Shown in pieces: positions 58,560-64,000 of a stretch of 64,000 nucleotides of DNA; within the stretch, counting starts at the first letter, position 1; each line of letters begins with the position of its first letter. Source of the stretch: Rubripirellula lacrimiformis (GTDB lineage: Bacteria > Planctomycetota > Planctomycetia > Pirellulales > Pirellulaceae); contig NZ_CP036525.1 in NCBI RefSeq assembly GCF_007741535.1, positions 2,542,001 through 2,606,000 of the forward strand, in the 5' to 3' direction. The translations under genes and the position numbers were made by a program. The notes under the pieces are model-generated. The model was not told the DNA's origin and searched no databases. It saw only the letters and a program-made list of their open reading frames with translations.

Positions 58560-60122
58560 TTAGCTGGTCATCGCAACAGTCGATCGTTCCAAGTCCAACA
58601 TCATATCGGCAATCGATTGCAACAAACGTTGCCGATCGCTGTCCGCCAGCACCAGCGGTGGTTGCAGCCGAATCGCTTGGTCTCCCGCCGCTTCGACTCG
58701 CAAACCGTGTCGTTGTCCCATCGGAACCAGTTCGTCCGATGGCAAATCGGTCTCGATTCCGATGGTCATTCCCGTGGCATGGATATCGCGGAGGAATTCG
58801 AACTGCGAAACCGATTCGGCCAATTCGACGGCAAAGTCGCGGGCTTCGTCGGCGATTCGATCGATCACACCGGACTGTCGGATCGATTCCAAGGTCTGCG
58901 TCGCGACATCACCGATCATCCGATAGCGATCGGTGTCTGTCACCGCGACCGGATGCGCCCGATCGTTGGCGATGACGATCCCGCCGGGCAGTCCTCCGAA
59001 GAGTCCGGCCGCCAGGACCGCCACATCCGCCTCGATTTCGGCGATCGATGAAAGTGTCAGTGGCGTACCAGCGGCGCCGAAAACCAACGCCGTTTCATCC
59101 ACGATCAGCAACAGGTCTTTGTCGTCGCAAAGTTTGCGCAACCCCTGCCAGAATTCCGGTTCGTAAGACGATGCGGCCGCGGCAAAGTTGATGGGCGATA
59201 TCAGCACCGATCCGGTGTGTTCGTCAATCATCGATTCGATCGCGGCTAGGTTTCCACCCGGTGCGTGTGCGAATCCGGCCATCATCGGGCCGAACTGGTC
59301 GTGCAGTTCGGGGATGCCGCTGGCGGTTCGGCACAGGCCGGTGCGACCATGGTCACTGCCGACGATGGCGATGGTTCGATACCTTTCTCCCGCTGTGCGA
59401 AAGCGGGCGATGGCGATGGCCTGTTCGATCGCATGGTCCGCCGACGGCAGCAACCAAGTCGATGTCGCTTGGATGCCCGTTGTCATGATGGCGGACAACG
59501 CGTCTGCCAAATCCGATCGCTGGGGATCGCCAGCCCGTTGGGCCGAAACGGATCCAGGGCTGGGGTAACGTTCGGCAAAGACATCGCCCTGATAGACGCT
59601 GCTGGCCAACTGCATGGCGGTCGCGATCGGAGCAAATCCGAAGCCGAAAACCGATGTGCGACCGGCCATCGCGTCGATGATCAACAGCCCTTCGCTGTCG
59701 GCGCGGCACAGTCCCTCGGGATCGCCGGTGTATGCGGGGCGAACCGGTGGCGGTACCGGTGCGACCGGTTCGATGTAGGCGGCAGCGGTGTCTAGCGGTG
59801 GCGAGTCGTGATTGGCCGAGTCCGACTGTGAGGCCGAATCGACAGGGATCTCGGATGCTGGTGCCGGCAACTCATCGTCGGCGTCGACACTGTCGTCCTC
59901 GTCCTCTTCTTCGTCGTCACCCTCGTCATCATCCTGTTCTTCTTCGTCGTCATCATCCTGTTCACCGTCCGGCGATTCGTCCCGCCATGGTTGCTGCGAA
60001 TCGTCGGCGGCTGCCGGTTCCACGGACCGGTGCGGAATCGGTTTGACGGAACCATCGTCGTCGAACTCGACGAATTCGGAATCAAAATTCGGCATCGGGT
60101 CGGGATCGTCGTGTTCGTTCAT
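58560..60122 (-). CDS. Degenerate class III aminotransferase (ArgD-like), catalytic lysine missing
   Basis: The last ~400 residues align by eye to acetylornithine aminotransferase along their whole length (SDHGRTGLCRTASGIPELHD; EFWQGLRKLCDDKDLLLIVDE; GMTIGIETDLPSDELVP). Key PLP residues are altered. The phosphate-site SGTEAN is replaced by LPSADHA. The EP in the EPIQGEGG region becomes SPINFAAA. The active-site Lys of the LAKGLGGG motif is Ala (VLAAGLFGG). It is therefore unlikely to transaminate. The first ~110 residues are an acidic, disordered-looking tract of Asp/Glu runs. The position between argB and argF suggests descent from argD, perhaps now a regulatory or binding protein. The ATG at 60122 follows GGTGAG; a GTG at 60167 is an alternative. 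Confidence 0.8.
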   Translation of the reverse strand: MNEHDDPDPMPNFDSEFVEFDDDGSVKPIPHRSVEPAAADDSQQPWRDESPDGEQDDDDEEEQDDDEGDDEEEDEDDSVDADDELPAPASEIPVDSASQSDSANHDSPPLDTAAAYIEPVAPVPPPVRPAYTGDPEGLCRADSEGLLIIDAMAGRTSVFGFGFAPIATAMQLASSVYQGDVFAERYPSPGSVSAQRAGDPQRSDLADALSAIMTTGIQATSTWLLPSADHAIEQAIAIARFRTAGERYRTIAIVGSDHGRTGLCRTASGIPELHDQFGPMMAGFAHAPGGNLAAIESMIDEHTGSVLISPINFAAAASSYEPEFWQGLRKLCDDKDLLLIVDETALVFGAAGTPLTLSSIAEIEADVAVLAAGLFGGLPGGIVIANDRAHPVAVTDTDRYRMIGDVATQTLESIRQSGVIDRIADEARDFAVELAESVSQFEFLRDIHATGMTIGIETDLPSDELVPMGQRHGLRVEAAGDQAIRLQPPLVLADSDRQRLLQSIADMMLDLERSTVAMTS

Positions 60123-60299
60123 TTCGCTCACCGAGGTTGCTTCCGTTCGAAAAGGGGCGAATGGCACAGAAGGACGAAGAAAAGTGAATCCGATGAATTG
60201 CGTTTCATCGGATCAAAACGATCAACCGGAATCACGATCAGGCTGGGATGGGTGTCACCGCGTTTGGCATCGGTCTGTGGGACGCCTGCGGTGACGGTG

Positions 60300-61163
60300 T
60301 CATTGGTTAATTTCGGTGCCGACGCCGCTGGTCGTGAAAATTTCTAGCAGCAATGAGTGTCGGATGGATCCGTCCACGATGTGCACCTTTCGTACGCCGC
60401 GGCCCAGCGTTTCTAGGCATGCTTCGACCTTAGGGATCATACCGCCCGCGATCACGCCATCGGCAATCAGTTGTCTCGCTTCGGCGGCGGACAACGAATG
60501 GATGATGGTTTTGGGATCATCTTTGTCCATTCGCACGCCGTTGACGTCCGACAGGAAGACTAGTTTTTCGGCGCCCAATGCCTGTGCCACGGCCATCGCT
60601 GCGGTGTCAGCGTTGACGTTGTAACGTTGGCCGTCTTCGCCGGCACACATCGACGGGATCACCGGAACTTGGTCGGTGTACGAAAGGCCTTCGATGACGC
60701 TACGGTCCACTCGCGTGACATGACCGACAAACCCCAGATCTTCGTCATCGGGTGTCGGGAGTTTCTCGCCGAACAATACATTGGTCGTATCGAAAGAAAG
60801 GTTCATGGCGCGGCCGCCTAACCGTTCCATTTCTTCGGTCAGGAACACGTTCAGTTCGCCGGCCAACACTCGCGACACTACATCCAGGGTCGCTTGGTCG
60901 GTGTATCTTCGTCCGCGAATGAAGTTGGGTTCGATACCCGATTTGGCCAACGCCCGATTGATGGCTTTGCCACCGCCGTGAACGATCACCGGTTTCATCC
61001 CCACCGATTCCATGAAAATCACGTCCAACAGGATGTGCATCAGGGCGTGTTCGTCATCCAGCAGGCTGCCACCCAATTTGATAACGGTGGTCTTGCCGCG
61101 AAAACGGCGGATCCAGCCCATTGCTTCGATCAACGTGTTGGCTTTGCCAATGGCTTCTTGCAT
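60300..61163 (-). CDS. argB: Acetylglutamate kinase
   Basis: This 287-residue enzyme phosphorylates N-acetylglutamate, the second step of arginine synthesis. The landmarks are [16 protein letters not shown] (ATP site), [19 protein letters not shown] (substrate site), [36 protein letters not shown] and [20 protein letters not shown] with KVHIVDG. The ATG at 61163 has GGAG at an 8-base distance; an upstream ATG at 61214 would add a Pro-rich stretch atypical of the family. It is the first gene of the arginine cluster and is divergent from proC. Confidence 0.95.
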   Translation of the reverse strand: MQEAIGKANTLIEAMGWIRRFRGKTTVIKLGGSLLDDEHALMHILLDVIFMESVGMKPVIVHGGGKAINRALAKSGIEPNFIRGRRYTDQATLDVVSRVLAGELNVFLTEEMERLGGRAMNLSFDTTNVLFGEKLPTPDDEDLGFVGHVTRVDRSVIEGLSYTDQVPVIPSMCAGEDGQRYNVNADTAAMAVAQALGAEKLVFLSDVNGVRMDKDDPKTIIHSLSAAEARQLIADGVIAGGMIPKVEACLETLGRGVRKVHIVDGSIRHSLLLEIFTTSGVGTEINQ

Positions 61164-61425
61164 GTCGAAGTCTCCGGGCGGTGGGGGCGTTAACGAGCTA
61201 GCAGGTGCAGGCATAAGTAATGGATCGAACAGAGTTGGAAAGGAATAGCTGACATCCAGCGATATGTGCCGCGGTGGGCAGCGCGGACGTTCGAAATGGA
61301 CGCTGGAAATTCCCGGCGATTTTGCGGGGGTGTTCGGGATGGGAAAAACCGATCAATTTAGAGCCGCCGTAAGGCAGGGTCAATTGAGGACGAAAATGGC
61401 GGCATGTCCGTCGAAAAGGCAAATG

Positions 61426-62232
61426 ATGAGTGAAGCAATCAATTTGGCGGTCATCGGCGGAGGCCAAATGGGCCGAGCACTCGTCAGCGGCATGTTGGCC
61501 GCCGACGTGGTTCAAGGCGATCATGTCCGGCTGGTCGACCGCAATCCCGCCAGCAAGCAGTGGTGGGCTACAAACCATCCCGAGGTGGTGATCACCGATC
61601 TGCCCGCCGCGGTCAGTGACAGCGATGTCGTCCTGTTAGCTGTTAAACCGCATGGAATGGAAAGCGTTGCCAAGCAAAAGGGCCGTTTCTGGAACAAAAA
61701 ACTGGTGATGTCTGTTGCGGCGGGTGTCAGTCTGGGGTCGCTTGGCCAATGGATCGGCCATGAACGGGTGGTACGCGTCATGCCCAATACGCCCTGTTTG
61801 GTGGGGCTGGGGGCCTGTGGGTACTGTGTCCCCGAAGGCTTTCCCGATGCGGATATTGCGATCGTCGAAGCCATGTTGGGCGCCGTCGGCATTTCAGTCA
61901 AAGTGCTGGAAAAGCAAATGGATGCCGTCACCGGAGTCAGCGGATCAGGCCCAGCCTATGTGTTTTTGATGATCGAAGCGATGGCCGACGGCGGAGTCAA
62001 AGCAGGTCTGCCAAGACCTTTGGCGATGCAATTGGCGACCCAAACCGTGATGGGGGCCGCCAAAATGGTCGCGGAAACAGGGCGACACCCCGGTGAATTG
62101 AAAGATTCGGTGGCCAGCCCCGGAGGTACGACCATTGCCGCTTTGGCGACCCTAGAACACAATGGGTTCCGATCGGCAGTCATCGAGGCTGTCGCTGCCG
62201 CCGCCAACCGAAGTCGCGAACTAGGTGGTTGA
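61426..62232 (+). CDS. proC: Pyrroline-5-carboxylate reductase
   Basis: This 268-residue NAD(P)H enzyme makes proline, the last step of the pathway. The N-terminal nucleotide site is INLAVIGGGQMGRALVSGML, followed by VVLLAVKPHGME, VVRVMPNTPCLVGLGACGY, the signature VTGVSGSGPAYVFLMIEAMAD and the C-terminal HPGELKDSVASPGGTTIAAL. Three ATGs are possible. The one at 61426 follows AAAAGG with a 6-base gap and gives the standard N-terminus; the ATG at 61396 also has a fair Shine-Dalgarno (GAGGA). Confidence 0.95.
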   Translation: MSEAINLAVIGGGQMGRALVSGMLAADVVQGDHVRLVDRNPASKQWWATNHPEVVITDLPAAVSDSDVVLLAVKPHGMESVAKQKGRFWNKKLVMSVAAGVSLGSLGQWIGHERVVRVMPNTPCLVGLGACGYCVPEGFPDADIAIVEAMLGAVGISVKVLEKQMDAVTGVSGSGPAYVFLMIEAMADGGVKAGLPRPLAMQLATQTVMGAAKMVAETGRHPGELKDSVASPGGTTIAALATLEHNGFRSAVIEAVAAAANRSRELGG

Positions 62233-62277
62233 TTTCAGGGCGGATACGATTTTCCAACTTTTTCGCTGAAAGCAACC

Positions 62278-62517
62278 ATGGATTCACCGCTAATCCGAAT
62301 CGATGACAAGCACGTTCCGCTATATCGGATCGTTTGGGTGGCCGATGTGCCGCACTTTTGTGGCGAACCGGATTGCATGCACGAAGGCGACTACGAGGTC
62401 CGGCTGGACGTCGATGACTCGCTATGGACCGGTGCGAACGAGCGAGATGAAGTGATTTCGGCGCTGGCGAAATGGTGCAGCGATCCTCGCGGTGAAGAGG
62501 GCGGCGATTGGATGTAG
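62278..62517 (+). CDS. Small hypothetical protein (79 aa) with a Cys/His cluster
   Basis: I recognise no family. This 79-residue acidic protein starts MDSPLIRIDDKHVPLYRIVW and has HFCGEPDCMHEG (Cys, Cys and His close together), which could bind a metal. It has no signal peptide. It lies 45 bp after proC on the same strand. The balanced codon use and sensible start support a gene, but no Shine-Dalgarno is clear. Confidence 0.6.
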   Translation: MDSPLIRIDDKHVPLYRIVWVADVPHFCGEPDCMHEGDYEVRLDVDDSLWTGANERDEVISALAKWCSDPRGEEGGDWM

Positions 62518-62847
62518 CGACCAGCTGCATCGGTGTTTCACGCCGCTGCGTCCCTTGCGATTCACTGTCGGTGAACCCCAGAAGGCGAAGCGGTCAGCCC
62601 GCAATCATTCGGGTGATTGGCCGTTTGGCGATCGCAGCGAAGCATTCGTCCTCCACGTTTTCGGCGGTTTTCGTAGCGCAACTCGCCAAGAGTTTCGGCC
62701 CGGGGTCTTGGGATCCCCGAAAGTCTTGACGGTTCGTCGGTCTTGTGAGCCGTTAGGCGATAGCCTCGGTTTCGTCACCCAAGAACCGCGGCAATCGGCC
62801 AGGTGATTTCGTAGCCAGACGCGTAAGCGAGGGATTCGACTGATCCA
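62518..62847. other. Intergenic stretch without recognisable content
   Basis: No gene, RNA or strong repeat is seen. It leads into the tandem repeat that starts at about 62848. The short open frames here are arginine/serine-rich and look random. Confidence 0.5.
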
Positions 62848-63165
62848 CTTCGGGTTGTGATTCGCTCGCTCGCTTCTGCGGCGGGATGTGATTTTCTCGC
62901 TCGCTTAGGCGGCGGGATTTGAATGATCCGCTCGCTCACGCTTCGGGTTGTGATTTTCTCGCTCGCTTACTCGTTGGAATTTGGCTGATCCACTCGCTTA
63001 CGCTTCGGGTTGTGATTTTCTCGCTCGCTTCTGCGTCGGGTTGTGGCTGATTCACTCGCTTACGCTTCGGGTTGTGATTCGCTCGCTCGCTTACGCGTGG
63101 GGATTTGACTGATCCGCTCGCTTACTCGCCGGGTTGTGAGTTTCTCGCTTGCACTTCGGGTTGCG
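62848..63165. repeat. Imperfect ~31-bp tandem repeat (about ten units, 62-bp higher order)
   Basis: Units alternate between CTTCGGGTTGTGATTTTCTC plus GCTCGCTT and a GATTTGGCTGATCCACTCG type, so a 62-bp pair recurs at about 62941, 63003 and 63065. Shared words are CTCGCTCGCTT and CGCTTACGCTTCGGG. The repeat is not long enough or exact enough to be CRISPR and has no coding potential. It fills most of the gap between the 79-residue gene and the Trm112-like gene. Confidence 0.75.
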
Positions 63166-63389
63166 ACTTCCGCTGCGAAATGCTGCGTTGCGTTCGGCCC
63201 AGCGTTGCTGCCGGCGTCGGATCACTGTTTCGCGTACTGGTCGTGCTTTGGCGTGATCGCTGGCGTAGGGGATCAGGTGAGATCCATGGGGTGTTTGCCG
63301 CGATGACGGTTAGGCCGAGCGAGGCGTTGTCCAGGAGTGCTTGATTGCCGGACCTGCGTCGCTCCGCTCCTTGATCCGGCCTACTTTGC

Positions 63390-63647
63390 TTACCCTCCGT
63401 TTTCAAACTGGAACGCGGCATCGGCCACTAGGGTCGGGATGCTGCCCCGAACAGGGTAGATCTGGTTTCCTCTCTGGGTGGTTAACCCCCCGTCGATCGG
63501 ATCGGAAATCTTCTGGTCCTGGCGGTCCCGGAGTTCGCCCTTTTCGATGGCTTCGTTGATGCGTTTGACCAGTGAATCGTCGACTAAATGAAGCTGGCTG
63601 CCGTCGATCGGGCAGCGCAACATGGAAAGCAATTTTGGGGCAATCAC
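63390..63647 (-). CDS. Trm112 family protein (85 aa)
   Basis: This small protein has the typical start MIAPKLLSMLRCPIDGSQL and end NQIYPVRGSIPTLV of Trm112/YcaR-type proteins, which are zinc-binding partners of methyltransferases. The usual four-cysteine zinc site is reduced here to one cysteine: the second position of CPxC is Asp, and the second pair is absent. A ~20-residue insert separates the halves. The GTG at 63647 gives the family N-terminus; the ATG at 63623 would remove it. Confidence 0.8.
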   Translation of the reverse strand: MIAPKLLSMLRCPIDGSQLHLVDDSLVKRINEAIEKGELRDRQDQKISDPIDGGLTTQRGNQIYPVRGSIPTLVADAAFQFENGG

Positions 63648-63867
63648 GTATTTTGTCTCAGTTGGTTGTGCGGAAATAGCCGAAATTTTTGGTGAGGCTT
63701 CGGGGCGCGGTCAAACTGCGCACCGACATCGGGGCAGACGCTCGAATTGGAGTGTGTGAACCGGCTTCGCGATCGCGAGAGTCGCAGGATGCGGCTGTTT
63801 GTGAAAACGAAGCGGTTCGTTGCCAGTCTTACAACCGCTTGTCCGTAGTACTAGGCGAAGGATTGCC

Positions 63868-64000
63868 ATGAAAGCTCGGATCTTATCTTTGGTTGTTGAC
63901 CGTGGAATGACTTTCGCGGCAGCGACAATTGCAACGACGCTCGTCGTTTCTCAGCCGGCTTCGGCTCAAACCGGCAACGGATTTTACACGGATCCCAGCA
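63868..64000 (+). CDS. Start of a secreted protein gene (partial at window end)
   Basis: Only the first 44 codons are visible. AAGGA precedes the ATG at the right distance. The product begins MKARILSLVVDRGMTFAAAT and has a signal peptide ending SQPASAQ, then TGNGFYTDPS. The mature protein lies outside the window, so no function can be given. Confidence 0.8.
   Translation, partial: MKARILSLVVDRGMTFAAATIATTLVVSQPASAQTGNGFYTDPS

Noticed and set aside
63105-63344. 79-codon plus-strand frame over the end of the tandem repeat
   Set aside because: It is partly translated repeat, has no Shine-Dalgarno, and its composition is unlike neighbouring genes.

Overview
The window looks like chromosome from a planctomycete, most likely a Pirellulaceae (Rhodopirellula-type) bacterium. 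This rests on the protein families: the DUF1501 / DUF1549-DUF1553 / PSCyt1 cassette, a PVC-type membrane-bound dehydrogenase with a terminal cytochrome c domain, giant secreted membrane proteins, a DNRLRE-tailed Ser/Thr kinase, a PEP-CTERM protein and Pirellula-style intergenic repeats. No species was identified. I saw no rRNA, tRNA, CRISPR array or prophage.

Layout. 1-7.7 kb: a truncated IS4-family element, arrays of long palindromic repeats, two TlpA-like secreted proteins (one without its redox cysteines) and a second complete IS copy. 7.7-22.3 kb: three very large minus-strand genes, namely a dehydrogenase/cytochrome c protein and two overlapping genes that together encode three consecutive ~1200-residue units, each a signal segment, an ectodomain and three C-terminal membrane helices. 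22.9-31.4 kb: a four-gene planctomycete cassette. 32-43 kb: a PEP-CTERM protein, a membrane Ser/Thr kinase, a hybrid histidine kinase overlapping mogA, a VanZ-like protein next to a Gfo/Idh/MocA oxidoreductase, and a small membrane protein. 43.2-45.2 kb: a UvrD/Rep-type helicase. 45.3-50.1 kb: three near-identical IS4 elements in tandem. 50.1-61.2 kb: housekeeping genes on the minus strand, in transcription order argB, a degenerate ArgD-like protein, argF, rph, polA, a double-AAA+ protein and a VWA protein. 61.4-64 kb: proC, two small genes, tandem repeats and the start of a secreted protein gene.

Most interesting points. All IS copies sit in the same 10-bp motif, an outer arm of the palindromic repeats. 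Each carries a leader in which a two-codon ORF with a strong ribosome site abuts an 11-bp stem that hides the transposase ribosome site. The copies differ by a 9-bp VNTR inside the transposase gene. The tandem triplet is bordered by a perfect 13-bp inverted repeat, which suggests the ISs replaced a palindromic array by recombination. Outside the mobile DNA, the ArgD-like protein has lost its PLP lysine, and the three-unit giant membrane protein family has no function I can assign.

Limits. Functions come from motifs read by eye, not from database searches. Several start codons are choices among alternatives, and these are stated in the entries.
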